DNA of 64,000 nucleotides from Burkholderiales bacterium (lineage in GTDB: Bacteria; Pseudomonadota; Gammaproteobacteria; Burkholderiales; Burkholderiaceae_C), in contig CANGHK010000001.1 in the NCBI GenBank assembly GCA_947453625.1, positions 1-64,000 of the forward strand, in the 5' to 3' direction. Made by a program: the position numbers and the translations under genes. The notes beneath the pieces were generated by a model. The model ran no database searches. It had not been told where the DNA came from and saw nothing but the letters and a program-made list of their open reading frames with translations. Positions 29,939 through 38,849 of the stretch are shown in pieces; the first letter of the stretch is position 1; the number at the start of each line of letters is the position of its first letter.

Positions 29939-31384
29939 ATGCCCAACCCGCCGCCCAGCCCGCCACCCGCCACGCCACCCATCCCCACAGCGGCCGCCGC
30001 AAAGCCTGCGCCGCCGATGGCGGGCAAGTTCGTCTCCGGCTCCGTGCTGCGGCATGTGCTGACGATGGCGGCCACCGGCTCGATCGGCCTGGTGTCGGTG
30101 TTTGCGGTGGATCTGCTCAACCTGTTCTACCTCTCATTGCTCGGTCAGAAGCAACTGGCCGCGGCGGTGGGCTACGCCGGCACGCTGCTGTTCTTCATCA
30201 CGTCGCTGGCCATCGGGCTGTCGATCGCGGTGTCGGCACTGGTGGCGCGCGCATTGGGGCGGGGCGATCAGGCCCGAGCCCGGCTGCTGGCCGGCGCCAC
30301 GCTGGTGTGGATGGCACTGGCGCTGGCCTTGGGCGCCGCGCTGATGTTTCCGTTCATCGGCGCACTGCTGGGCCTGCTGGGCGCCAGCGGCCTGACCGCC
30401 GAGTACGCACAAGGCTTCATGCGCATCGTGCTGCCGTCGGCGCCCTTGCTGGGGCTGGGCATGGGCATGGGCGCACTGCTGCGCGCCCAGGGCGATGCGC
30501 GCCGCGCGATGCTCGTCACGCTGGGCGCCGGCGCCGCCACCGCGGTGCTGGACCCGCTGCTGATCTTCGGCTTCGGCTGGGGCCTGGACGGCGCAGCCGT
30601 GGCCAACGTGCTGGCGCGCTGCGCGATGCTGGCGGTGGGCCTGCCGGCGCTGATGCGGGTGCACCGTCTGCTGGCGCGGCCCGACGCGGCGGCGCTGCGC
30701 CAGACGCTGCGGCCCTTTCTTGCCATCGGCCTGCCGGCGGTGCTGACCCAGGTCGCCACGCCGGTGGGCAATGCGCTGGTCACGGCGACGATCGCAGCGT
30801 ACGGCGACAGCGCGGTGGCCGGTTGGGCGGTGGTGGGCCGCATCATCCCGGTGGCCTTCGTCGGCCTGTTTGCGCTGTCGGGCTCGATCGGGCCGATCAT
30901 CGGCCAGAACCTGGGCGCCGCACGCCACGACCGCCTGCGCGAGGTGCTCAGCACCAGCCTGCGGGTGGTGCTGAGCTACGTGGTGGTGGTCTGGGCGCTG
31001 CTGGCGCTGGCCAGCGGGCTGATCAGCGACGTCTTCAGCGCCACGGGGCTGGCGCGCGAACTGATCCAGTTCTTCTGCCACTTCGTGGCCGCCGGCTTCA
31101 TGTTCAACGGCGCGCTGTTCGTGGCCAACGCGGCCTTCAACAACCTGGGCTTTGCGCTGTATTCCACCGCCCTGAACTGGGGCCGCGCCACGCTGGGCGT
31201 GCTGCCCTTCATCTGGCTGGGCGGGCGCTGGTTCGGCTTGAAGGGGGTGCTGGCAGGCTACGGCCTTGGGGTGGTGCTGTTCGGCGTGCTGGGCATGGTG
31301 TTGTGCTTTCGGGTGCTGGGCCGCTTGCGGGACCGGAGCCTGCGCGCCGGCGCGGGCCTGCAGGTGGCCGCGCGGCCAGATTGA
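29939..31384 (+). CDS. MATE family efflux transporter
   Basis: A 481-residue protein with about 12 membrane helices in two related halves, as in NorM/DinF-type Na+ or H+ driven exporters. Typical are FAVDLLNLFYLSLLG, AVSALVARALGRGD and MGALLRAQGDARRAML in the first half, with NLGAARHDRLREV in the second. The first ~28 residues are Pro/Ala-rich and unusual. The ATG at 30017 (MAGKFVSG) is an alternative start. Substrate is unknown. Though close to the polysaccharide genes it is not Wzx-like; a Wzx is encoded further on. Confidence 0.88.
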   Translation: MPNPPPSPPPATPPIPTAAAAKPAPPMAGKFVSGSVLRHVLTMAATGSIGLVSVFAVDLLNLFYLSLLGQKQLAAAVGYAGTLLFFITSLAIGLSIAVSALVARALGRGDQARARLLAGATLVWMALALALGAALMFPFIGALLGLLGASGLTAEYAQGFMRIVLPSAPLLGLGMGMGALLRAQGDARRAMLVTLGAGAATAVLDPLLIFGFGWGLDGAAVANVLARCAMLAVGLPALMRVHRLLARPDAAALRQTLRPFLAIGLPAVLTQVATPVGNALVTATIAAYGDSAVAGWAVVGRIIPVAFVGLFALSGSIGPIIGQNLGAARHDRLREVLSTSLRVVLSYVVVVWALLALASGLISDVFSATGLARELIQFFCHFVAAGFMFNGALFVANAAFNNLGFALYSTALNWGRATLGVLPFIWLGGRWFGLKGVLAGYGLGVVLFGVLGMVLCFRVLGRLRDRSLRAGAGLQVAARPD

Positions 31385-31491
31385 ACGACGGCTGGGCGAT
31401 GCACTGGCGGGCCGTGCCCAGACGCCTTGCGGCAGCGCGGCGGCCGGGTGCAGGCTGGGTTGAGCCAGAGCAGTTCGAAGGCCTGGGTCTG

Positions 31492-31593
31492 TCGACCAGC
31501 AATCGCCACTTGAACATCACGGCCTCGCTGACGGGCAAGACGCGTTGTTCGAACATGGGACGGATCTTGCACGCCAGCCAGTCATGGAGTGCC
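31492..31593 (-). pseudogene. vapC fragment, repeated from the intact gene at 40.3 kb
   Basis: These 102 bases differ from 40267-40368 at only five positions by direct comparison. The matching stretch encodes the vapC segment ALHDWLA.KIRP.FEQRVLPVSE and MFKWRLLV. The flanks do not match, so only an internal piece is present. It is either the trace of an older VapBC module or a copied piece. Confidence 0.8.
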
Positions 31594-31734
31594 TGGCCAT
31601 GCGCCGTCACGGCTTGCCTGGCGGTATCAACCTTTCAAGCATGTCCCTCAACGTGATGTGCTGAATGACGCGCAGCAGGCGCTGCTCTATCGCGAGGTAT
31701 CGCCCACGTTCTGCAGGGGCGGCTTTGCACAGCG

Positions 31735-31960
31735 CGTCATGCTCCTGGACGATGCGTGTGAACTCCCGCGCGATCCGCTGAGTGACGCAGGGTCTGACGG
31801 CGCGCGACCTCGAGCCCTTCATCGGGACGAGCGGCCGGGTGTCCGAAGTGCTCAATCGCAAGCGGCGCTTGAGCCTGCCCATGGTCAAGAACCTTCCTGA
31901 CGGACTGAAGATTCCCTACGAGAGTCTGCTGGAAGAAGCCACTGATCTGGCTCGACATTC
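31735..31960 (+). pseudogene. HigA/Xre-type antitoxin remnant
   Basis: From a GTG at 31782 the frame reads GLTARDLEPFIGTSGRVSEV then LNRKRRLSLPMVKNL, the helix-turn-helix of HigA-type antitoxins. The preceding segment of such proteins (ELPRDPL) appears in a different frame just upstream, and a TGA precedes the GTG. A small deletion therefore seems to have broken the gene. No higB toxin is visible. Confidence 0.6.
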
Positions 31961-32477
31961 AGGCGCTGCTGGCCACGGCGCCGGCCGTGCAATCTGGAAT
32001 TCGATGACGGACAGCGAAACGCCTCGCGTCGCCGGTGTAGATCGCGCCGGAAGAGATCGAAACCATTCCGGAGGGTGGGCACTTCAGCCAGCCGGTGTTT
32101 GCGCACTTTATGAACAACAGTGCGGCTATTGCGCCGATCAACGAACGATCACGCTGGCACCCACCTTCGGCAAGCGTGAGCAGCGCGCCCAGGTGCGGGC
32201 CGTCGGTGAAGATCGCGTCTTCAGAGGCCACCGCAAGCTTGACCGAGCCCAGCTGCGGCGCAAACAGCACCACGGCCCTGCCCTCGTCGTTTTGTCGGGA
32301 CATCCAGCAGATGCCTTGGCCGTCGGGCGGGTGGGCACGACCGCGGCAGCGACTTCGACCGGAGAAAAGCGCGCGTTACCCAGCCCGGTCTCATCTCCAG
32401 GCGTGTTCCACGCCAACCGCCCGAGCAGCTGGTCCGACAGCCCCTGGCCTGATGTGGCCGAAATGCCGCGCCGTGCC

Positions 32478-32520
32478 TTGACACCGCATCGCGCCAGAAC
32501 CTAGACTGCACAGGCGTGCA
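32478..32520 (+). promoter_or_regulatory. promoter and LacI-type operator of the nucleoside hydrolase gene
   Basis: A -35 TTGACA (32478-32483), an 18-bp spacer and a -10 TAGACT (32502-32507) are followed at once by the inverted repeat TGCAC-N4-GTGCA (32507-32520). The operator would cover the transcription start. The identical arrangement recurs at 34595-34637, so both are likely bound by the LacI-family protein encoded between them. Confidence 0.75.
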
Positions 32521-32538
32521 CACCGACAAGCTGATCCC

Positions 32539-33492
32539 ATGACCACTCGATTGATCATTGATTGCGACCCTGGACATGACGACGCGATGGCGATCCTGTT
32601 GGCCGCGCGCGAACTCGACCTGGTCGGTATCACCACCGTCTTTGGCAACAGCTCGCTCGAGAACACCACCCGTAACGCGCTCTCGATCTGCGCGCTGGCC
32701 AGGCTCGATGTCCCCGTCGCGATGGGCATGGGCGAAGCCCTGGTCGCCAGGCGCGCGTCGGCCGCCGACATCCATGGCAAGAGCGGTCTCGACGGCGCGA
32801 CGCTGCCCAAGCCCGACCGCGAACCCGTGGCGCAGCACGCAGTGCAGTTCATCATCGACGCGGCGCGGGCCGCTCCGGGTCAGCTCGTGCTCGCGCCGAT
32901 AGGCCCGTTGACCAACATTGCCGTCGCGCTCAAGACCGAGCCCAGGCTGGCCGGTTGGCTGAAATGCATCACCTTGATGGGCGGGTCGACCACCATCGGC
33001 AACATCAGCTCGCATGCCGAATTCAACATCTATTGCGACCCCGAAGCCGCTGCCGTAGTGTTTGCCTCGGGCGTGCCAATCATGATGGCCGGGCTCAACG
33101 TCACGCGCCAGGCCGGCATCGGCGCTGCCCATGTCGAGCGGCTGCGCCAGTCCGGCGGCCAGGTCGGAACGATCTTCGCCGACCTTCTCGGCTTCTATCT
33201 GAATCGGTCACGGGAGATCTTCCGGCTTGAGGCCGCGTCGATGCACGACCCCTGCGCCATCCTGCCGCTGCTGCGTCCCGACCTGATCAGCTACCAGGAA
33301 TGCCATGTCCATGTCGAGCTCGCCAGCCCGCGGCTGCGCGGCATGACGGCCTGCGATCTGCGCAATCTCGACATTGCGCGGCTGGTCTCGGTACGCAAAC
33401 CCGAGCCAGCCAATGCCCAGGTGGCGATCGCGATCGACGGTGCGGCGGCGGTCGATCTGGTGATCGACTCGATCCTGTCCTACGATGCCTGA
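32539..33492 (+). CDS. inosine/uridine-preferring nucleoside hydrolase family protein
   Basis: A 317-residue calcium-dependent N-ribohydrolase that splits nucleosides to base and ribose. The N-terminal DCDPGHDDAMAILLA carries the metal-binding DxDPGxDD motif. LAPIGPLTNIAVAL, MGGSTTIGNISSHAEFNIYCDPEAA and the C-terminal HDPCA complete the active site. The asparagine- and histidine-containing loops are in their usual places. It opens a unit with a LacI regulator, an ABC transporter and a sugar kinase, fitting salvage of nucleosides or related ribosides. Confidence 0.93.
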   Translation: MTTRLIIDCDPGHDDAMAILLAARELDLVGITTVFGNSSLENTTRNALSICALARLDVPVAMGMGEALVARRASAADIHGKSGLDGATLPKPDREPVAQHAVQFIIDAARAAPGQLVLAPIGPLTNIAVALKTEPRLAGWLKCITLMGGSTTIGNISSHAEFNIYCDPEAAAVVFASGVPIMMAGLNVTRQAGIGAAHVERLRQSGGQVGTIFADLLGFYLNRSREIFRLEAASMHDPCAILPLLRPDLISYQECHVHVELASPRLRGMTACDLRNLDIARLVSVRKPEPANAQVAIAIDGAAAVDLVIDSILSYDA

Positions 33493-33568
33493 GCGTGGGC
33501 AGGGCAAGGCGCTGACAGGCCGCCATCACCGACCCCCGTCGGGTCGAGCGCGCTGACGGTTCAAGGAA

Positions 33569-34579
33569 GTGGACAAGAAGAACATCCGGGTCGGGTCGAA
33601 CGACGTCGCGAAACTGGCAGGCGTCTCGAGATCGGCCGTGTCGCGGGCTTTCAGCGACCAGGCCTATATCGCGGACGAGACCCGCGAGCGCGTCATGCGT
33701 GCCGCCGATCTACTGGGTTATCGACCCAATGTGCTGGCCAGAAGCCTGACCACCCAACGCACCCACATCATCGGCGTCGTCACCACCCACCTGGAGAATC
33801 CGTTCTATGCCGAACTGCTCCAGCAGTTGACCAAGACGATCCAGGTCCATGGCCTGTCCACGCTGGTGCTGCTTGCCGACGGCGCCAGCAACGATGACTT
33901 GATATCGCGGCTGCTGTCCTACCAGGTCGACGGGCTGATCCTGACCAACACCAGCCTGTCCTCGGGCATGGCGCTGCGTTGTGCGCGGGGCGGCAAGCCC
34001 GTCGTGACCATCAACCGATACCTCGAAATCGAAAACATCGCGGCTGTCACCTGCGACAACGAGCGATGCGGCGCCGATGTCGCCGAACTGCTGGTCAACT
34101 CGGGCTGCAAGCGCATCGCCTTCATGGCCGGTGATCCGAACACCTCCAGCACGAGAGACCGGGAGCGTGGTTTTGTCCGGCAACTGAGCGCGCGCGGCCT
34201 GCCGCTTCACAGCACAGCGGTGGGCCACTATTCGCATGAGGGCGGCATCGCCGCCGCGCGCCAGTTGTTGGGCGCCCAATCAAGGCCTGACGCGGTCTTC
34301 TGCGCCAACGACCTGATGGCGCTGGCCTTGCTCGACGTGGCCAGAAGCGAGTTTGGTCTCAACATTCCTGAAGACCTCAGCGTCGTCGGCTTCGACAATT
34401 CGGCCCCCGCCAACTGGCCGGCTTACCGGCTGACTTCGGTCGACCAGGACATGCCAAGAATGGTCGAACTGGCGGTGGGCGAGTTGCTGGCCCGGTTGGA
34501 AGGCCAACAGGCGCGGCCGTGCAACCTGAAAGTCGAGGGGCGGCTGGTGCCCAGAGAGTCGACCCGCACCGGGTCCTGA
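33569..34579 (+). CDS. LacI family transcriptional regulator
   Basis: A 336-residue repressor. Residues ~10-30 form the helix-turn-helix (NDVAKLAGVSRSAVSRAFS) with the hinge LGYRPNVLARSL. The remainder is a periplasmic-binding-like effector domain (IIGVVTTHLENPFYAELLQ, DAVFCANDLMALALLD, LSVVGFDN). It begins at a GTG at 33569 very close to an AAGGA box; in-frame stops prevent an earlier start. Two matching operators flank it, one before the hydrolase gene and one before the binding-protein gene, so it probably represses both in the absence of a nucleoside or sugar. Confidence 0.9.
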   Translation: MDKKNIRVGSNDVAKLAGVSRSAVSRAFSDQAYIADETRERVMRAADLLGYRPNVLARSLTTQRTHIIGVVTTHLENPFYAELLQQLTKTIQVHGLSTLVLLADGASNDDLISRLLSYQVDGLILTNTSLSSGMALRCARGGKPVVTINRYLEIENIAAVTCDNERCGADVAELLVNSGCKRIAFMAGDPNTSSTRDRERGFVRQLSARGLPLHSTAVGHYSHEGGIAAARQLLGAQSRPDAVFCANDLMALALLDVARSEFGLNIPEDLSVVGFDNSAPANWPAYRLTSVDQDMPRMVELAVGELLARLEGQQARPCNLKVEGRLVPRESTRTGS

Positions 34580-34594
34580 ATCGGGTCACCCCGG

Positions 34595-34637
34595 TTGACA
34601 CGGCGCGCTGCCGAAGCCCATACTGCACCCGTGTGCA
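34595..34637 (+). promoter_or_regulatory. promoter and LacI-type operator of the ABC transporter operon
   Basis: A -35 TTGACA (34595-34600), 18 bp, and a -10 CATACT (34619-34624) are followed by TGCAC-N4-GTGCA (34624-34637). The operator starts on the last base of the -10 box, exactly as at 32507. An AGGAGA ribosome site and the ATG at 34666 follow. Confidence 0.75.
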
Positions 34638-34665
34638 CATTGGCTGAACAACAGGAGAATTTCTG

Positions 34666-35949
34666 ATGCATTCGCTGAAAGCTGGGTTTCGTGCGGCACT
34701 CTCGGCAGCCGCCGTGGGCGTTGCCGCGCTGCTGGTGGCCGGTAACGCAGCCGCGCAGCAGACCACCGTCAATTTTCTCGGCGCCTCGGCCGCAGACGCC
34801 TTTGCGCCGGTGATCAAGGCCTTTGAGACCGCCAATCCCGGCATCAAGGTGCGTTACCAGCAGGTGCCGTTCGACGACTTGAACGTGGCGGTCGAATCCC
34901 GCGTCGGCCAGGGTGACTCCACGATCGACATCTTTGCCGCCGACACGCCCCGAATCCCCGCCTTCGCCGCCAAGGGCTATCTGCTCGGGCTCGACAGCTA
35001 TCGCGGCCAATTCGAGAAGATGGCGTCCACCAGCGTCGACGTCGAGCAGGTCAGCCACAAGGGAAAGATCTACGCATTTCCGATGTGGAATTCGACGCAG
35101 CTGATGGTCTACAACCGCGACCTGCTGAAGAAAGCGGGCATTGCTGCCCCAGGCGCAGCCAAGGAGGCCCGACTGACCTGGGAGCAATTGCTCGACCAGG
35201 CCAGGTTGGCACAGAAGGCTGGCGCCAAATGGGGTGCCATGTTCGAGCAGGTCGATCGCTTCTACCAGCTTCAGCCACTGTTCGAATCGGCGGGTGCCGG
35301 CCCGGGGCTGAAGGGCGAGGGCCTGCTGCAACCCGATCTCCTGGGTGAGCCATGGGTCAAGACCGCGCAGTGGTATGCCGACCTCTTCGAATCCGGGATA
35401 GCGCCGCGAGGCGTGAGCCCGGCCCAGACCAAGGACTTGTTCATCAACGGCGAACTTGCCTTCTTCGTCGGCGGCCCCTGGATCCTGGCCAGCCTGGAGG
35501 CGACCAAGGGCCTGAATTTCGGCGTGGCGCCTATGCCGTATTTCAAGGGCGGCAAGCCGGTCACCCCAACCGGGTCGTGGGCCTTGGCGCTGAACCCGAA
35601 GGCCGCAAATCTGGAGGCGGCGCGCAAGTTCGCCGAGTTTGCGACGCTCAGCGAAGAAGGCGCTTACCTGACGGTATCGGTGCTGCCGCTGCCGCCTGTC
35701 AACAAGGCGGCGATGGGGCGTTACGCTGACCGCTTCAAGAAGTTGTCCGAGAAGACCGGGCCGATCATGGACATCATCGGCTACGAGACTCGCGAGACGG
35801 CGGTCGGCCGGCCGCGCACCATTGGCTATGTGGCTTTCGAGACCGTTATGAACCGTGCTTTCAGCGACATCCGCAACGGCGCGAAGGTGCGGGCCACATT
35901 GCAGCAGGCACAAGACCAGCTCACGCCGATGCTGGCGCGAATCCGCTGA
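34666..35949 (+). CDS. ABC transporter sugar-type substrate-binding protein
   Basis: A 427-residue periplasmic binding protein of the extracellular solute-binding family 1 (CUT1 class). A signal peptide spans residues 1-30 (GNAAA cleavage). The body has FETANPGIKVRYQQVPFDD, DIFAADTPRIPAFAAKGYL, AFPMWNSTQLMVYNRDLLKKAGI and FINGELAFFVGGPWIL, standard for this family. The ligand is unknown. The neighbours (nucleoside hydrolase, ribokinase-like kinase) suggest a riboside. Regulated by the operator just upstream. Confidence 0.9.
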   Translation: MHSLKAGFRAALSAAAVGVAALLVAGNAAAQQTTVNFLGASAADAFAPVIKAFETANPGIKVRYQQVPFDDLNVAVESRVGQGDSTIDIFAADTPRIPAFAAKGYLLGLDSYRGQFEKMASTSVDVEQVSHKGKIYAFPMWNSTQLMVYNRDLLKKAGIAAPGAAKEARLTWEQLLDQARLAQKAGAKWGAMFEQVDRFYQLQPLFESAGAGPGLKGEGLLQPDLLGEPWVKTAQWYADLFESGIAPRGVSPAQTKDLFINGELAFFVGGPWILASLEATKGLNFGVAPMPYFKGGKPVTPTGSWALALNPKAANLEAARKFAEFATLSEEGAYLTVSVLPLPPVNKAAMGRYADRFKKLSEKTGPIMDIIGYETRETAVGRPRTIGYVAFETVMNRAFSDIRNGAKVRATLQQAQDQLTPMLARIR

Positions 35950-35992
35950 GCCTGTGCGGCCGGTTCCAGCGTCATTCGGAGTCTGAACGGCA

Positions 35993-36853
35993 GTGCACCG
36001 CTTCAACAAGTTCGCGCTGGTGTCGGCCTTTCTTGGGCCGGCCCTGGCCGCCGTGGTCTTGCTGCGGCTGTGGCCCGCGTCTTGGGCGCTTCATGCCTCG
36101 CTGCTCGCGCCGCGCGCCACAAGCTACAGCCTGGAGAACTATGCCTACCTGTTCTCTGACCCGCTGTTCGTCAAGAGCCTGTGGGTGACGCTGCTGTATT
36201 CGGTGATCGTCAACCCCTTGCAGATCGGGATCGCGCTGGCACTGGCGCTGCTGACCAATGCCGCGATTCCGCTGATCGGGCTCTGGCGCGCCGTCATCCT
36301 GTTGCCCATCGCGATACCACCCAGCGTGTCGGCGGTCGTCTGGGGCGTAGTGTTCCGGCCCGACGGTCCGCTCAACGCGGTGCTGCTTGCGCTGGGACTG
36401 GAACAGCAGCGCTTCCTCACCGCGCCCAATCAGGCGCTGGCGTCCATCATCCTGGTCGTCAGCTGGATCGGCGTCGGGTATTGGATGACCTTCATCCTGG
36501 CCGGATTGCAGGACATCCCGAAATCACTTTACGAGGCCGTCAGGATAGACGGCGCCAACCGCTGGCAGCGCTTCTGGTATGTCACCTTGCCGCAATTGCG
36601 CCGGCCCCTGACCTTTGTGCTGGTGGCCAACACGGTGGCAAATTTCCTGGTCTTCGCACCGGTTCAGATCCTGACCAAGGGCGGGCCCCAGGGCTCGACC
36701 GACCTGATCATGAATGAAATCTACACGCGCGCCTTCGTCTCGGGCGACCCTAGCAGCGCGGCAGCGGCCACCGTCATTCTGGTGTCCACGGTGCTGGTGA
36801 TCGTGCTGGTCCAATTCCGACTGATGCGCGCGCCAGAGGCCAGCCAGCCATGA
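35993..36853 (+). CDS. ABC transporter permease (MalF-like, CUT1)
   Basis: A 286-residue inner-membrane permease with six membrane helices. The cytoplasmic EAA loop reads EAVRIDGANRWQRFWYVTLPQLRRP. The GTG at 35993 is the start. It pairs with the next permease, which overlaps it by 4 bases (ATGA). Confidence 0.92.
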   Translation: MHRFNKFALVSAFLGPALAAVVLLRLWPASWALHASLLAPRATSYSLENYAYLFSDPLFVKSLWVTLLYSVIVNPLQIGIALALALLTNAAIPLIGLWRAVILLPIAIPPSVSAVVWGVVFRPDGPLNAVLLALGLEQQRFLTAPNQALASIILVVSWIGVGYWMTFILAGLQDIPKSLYEAVRIDGANRWQRFWYVTLPQLRRPLTFVLVANTVANFLVFAPVQILTKGGPQGSTDLIMNEIYTRAFVSGDPSSAAAATVILVSTVLVIVLVQFRLMRAPEASQP

Positions 36854-37680
36854 ACACCCGGCCCGGCAGGCTGCACATCGGGGTCGTCGTGCTGTGTGCC
36901 TTGCTGTTCGCGTTGCCGCTGTGGTGGGTGACGGTCAGCGCGCTGCGGCCGCGCGGCGAGATCTTTCGCTACCTGTCGCCGCTGAGCTGGTGGACCTTGC
37001 TGCCGCGCAACCTGACCTTGGACAACGTGGTGCAACTCTGGAGCAGCCCGTTCAGCCAGGCGATCTTCAACTCGATCCTGGTCACCACCATCACCGTCGT
37101 GGTCGGACTTGCGCTGTGTTCAGCCGCCGCATTCGCGTTGGCGGTGATCGACTTTGCGGGCCGCAACGCGGTGTTCATGCTGGTGGTGGTGAGCTTTCTC
37201 ATTCCTTTCGACGCAATCGCCGTGCCGCTGTACCAGATACTGCGCGGCTTTCAGCTGCAGAACACCTACATGGGGCTGGTGCTGCCCGGCATCGGAAACG
37301 GCCTGGCGGTGTTCATGTTGCGCCAATTTTTTCTGGGCATACCCAGAGAGTTGAGCGAAGCCGCAAAGATTGACGGCCTCGGCTACTTTGCGATCTTCTG
37401 GCGGATCTATCTGCCGCTGTCGGTGCCGGCGCTGATCAGCGCCGGCCTGATCCTGTTTGTGTTCCAGTGGCAGGCCTATCTATGGCCTTTGCTGATTGCG
37501 CCAGCGCCCGAGTACAAACTGGCCGCGGTTGCAATCGCGCAATTCTCGGATGTCTACGAGACCAATTACGGTCTGATCTTCGCGGCGGCGCTGTTCATCT
37601 CGCTGATACCGATGCTGGTGCTGACTTTCTTCCAGCAGTATTTTTCGGCCTCGATGGCGTCAACCGGCGGCAAGGAATAG
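36850..37680 (+). CDS. ABC transporter permease (MalG-like, CUT1)
   Basis: A 276-residue permease with six membrane helices and the EAA loop EAAKIDGLGYFAIFWRIYLP. PFDAIAVPLYQILRGFQLQNTY and a C-terminal TFFQQYF are MalG-like. It forms the heterodimeric channel with the previous permease. Confidence 0.92.
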   Translation: MNTRPGRLHIGVVVLCALLFALPLWWVTVSALRPRGEIFRYLSPLSWWTLLPRNLTLDNVVQLWSSPFSQAIFNSILVTTITVVVGLALCSAAAFALAVIDFAGRNAVFMLVVVSFLIPFDAIAVPLYQILRGFQLQNTYMGLVLPGIGNGLAVFMLRQFFLGIPRELSEAAKIDGLGYFAIFWRIYLPLSVPALISAGLILFVFQWQAYLWPLLIAPAPEYKLAAVAIAQFSDVYETNYGLIFAAALFISLIPMLVLTFFQQYFSASMASTGGKE

Positions 37681-37736
37681 GTCATGGACACCAGCTTTTG
37701 GCGGCGGGCCGCGCCCACCCATCACCGGCGGGCCAC

Positions 37737-38816
37737 ATGAGCACGATCGAACTCTCGGGCTTGCGCAAATCGTTTGGGTCGGTCGCCGTGATCCACGGCA
37801 TCGAACTCACGGTGGCGGAGGGTGAGTTCCTCGCGCTGGTCGGCCCCTCGGGCTGCGGAAAGTCCACGCTGTTGCGGATGATCGCCGGGCTGGAAGACAT
37901 CAGCGCTGGCGAGATTCGCATCGACGGCAAACGGGTCAACCACATCGACCCCAAGGGTCGCAATGTGGCAATGGTGTTCCAGAACTATGCGCTGTATCCG
38001 CACATGACGGTTCGCGAAAACATCTCGCTGAATTTGCGCATCTCGCGGGTGGCCAAGGACGAGATCGCGCGTCGGGTTGCCGAGGCGGCGCGCCTGCTCG
38101 ATATCGAGCCCTTGATGGACCGGCGGCCTTCACAACTGTCGGGCGGTCAGCGCCAGCGGGTGGCGATGGGGCGCGCGATTGTTCGCAATCCGGCGGTGTT
38201 CCTGTTCGACGAGCCGCTGTCCAATCTGGACGCCAAGCTCAGGGTGCAGATGCGCAGCGAGATCAAGTCCTTCCACCAGAAAATGCCGACCACCTCGATC
38301 TACGTCACCCACGACCAGATCGAAGCCATGACGCTGGCCGACCGGGTGGTTGTGCTCAACGGCGGACGGATCGAGCAGGTCGGCTCGCCAATCGACCTCT
38401 ACCTGAAGCCCTGCAATCTCTTTGTCGCGGGCTTCATCGGTTCGCCGGCGATGAACTTTCTTCCCGCCACAGCGGACCTTGACGATGTCGGCAACCCGGT
38501 GGCCCGCCTGCCCACCGGGCAGTTTGTCCGGCTGACGCAGAACCTGGCGCTGGCGCCGGGCCTGCCCTTGGTCTTGGGCTTGCGCCCCGAGCACTTGTCT
38601 CTGTCGGGGCCTGGCACCGCATTGCCGGCCCGGGTGTCGCACGTGGAGCCCACCGGTGCGCAGACCCATCTCTTGCTCGATTTCGCCGGCGTGAGCCTGG
38701 TTGCCGTGATCAACGATTTCTGCCGTCTCAAGCGGGGCGACGACTTGCAGGTCGGTATCGACCCGTCCAGGTTGCATGTCTTTTCCGATGCCAGTGGTCA
38801 CCGCCTGGGCGACTGA
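37737..38816 (+). CDS. ABC transporter ATP-binding protein (UgpC/MalK-like)
   Basis: A 359-residue ATPase. Walker A is GPSGCGKST, the Q-loop is VFQNYALYPH, the signature is LSGGQRQRVAMGRA, Walker B is VFLFDEPLSNLDAKLR, and the switch histidine is in YVTHDQIEAM. The C-terminal ~120 residues form the regulatory OB-fold domain (LGLRPEHLSL). The ATG at 37737 gives the family start; a longer frame upstream overlaps the permease and was rejected. Confidence 0.93.
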   Translation: MSTIELSGLRKSFGSVAVIHGIELTVAEGEFLALVGPSGCGKSTLLRMIAGLEDISAGEIRIDGKRVNHIDPKGRNVAMVFQNYALYPHMTVRENISLNLRISRVAKDEIARRVAEAARLLDIEPLMDRRPSQLSGGQRQRVAMGRAIVRNPAVFLFDEPLSNLDAKLRVQMRSEIKSFHQKMPTTSIYVTHDQIEAMTLADRVVVLNGGRIEQVGSPIDLYLKPCNLFVAGFIGSPAMNFLPATADLDDVGNPVARLPTGQFVRLTQNLALAPGLPLVLGLRPEHLSLSGPGTALPARVSHVEPTGAQTHLLLDFAGVSLVAVINDFCRLKRGDDLQVGIDPSRLHVFSDASGHRLGD

Positions 38817-38849
38817 CGGTTCCCCTTGCCGCCTCTTTCAAGCACCACC

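Larger units (their letters stand above)
31385..32477. other. 1.1-kb gap with decayed toxin-antitoxin sequence
   Basis: No intact gene is supported here. The stretch holds a vapC fragment (31492-31593) and a frameshifted higA-like fragment (31735-31960). Open frames on both strands between 31960 and 32470 match nothing I know. A minus-strand frame at 31607-31888 ends in a protein-like IEQRLLRVIQHITLRDMLERL segment, but I cannot assign it. Confidence 0.5.
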
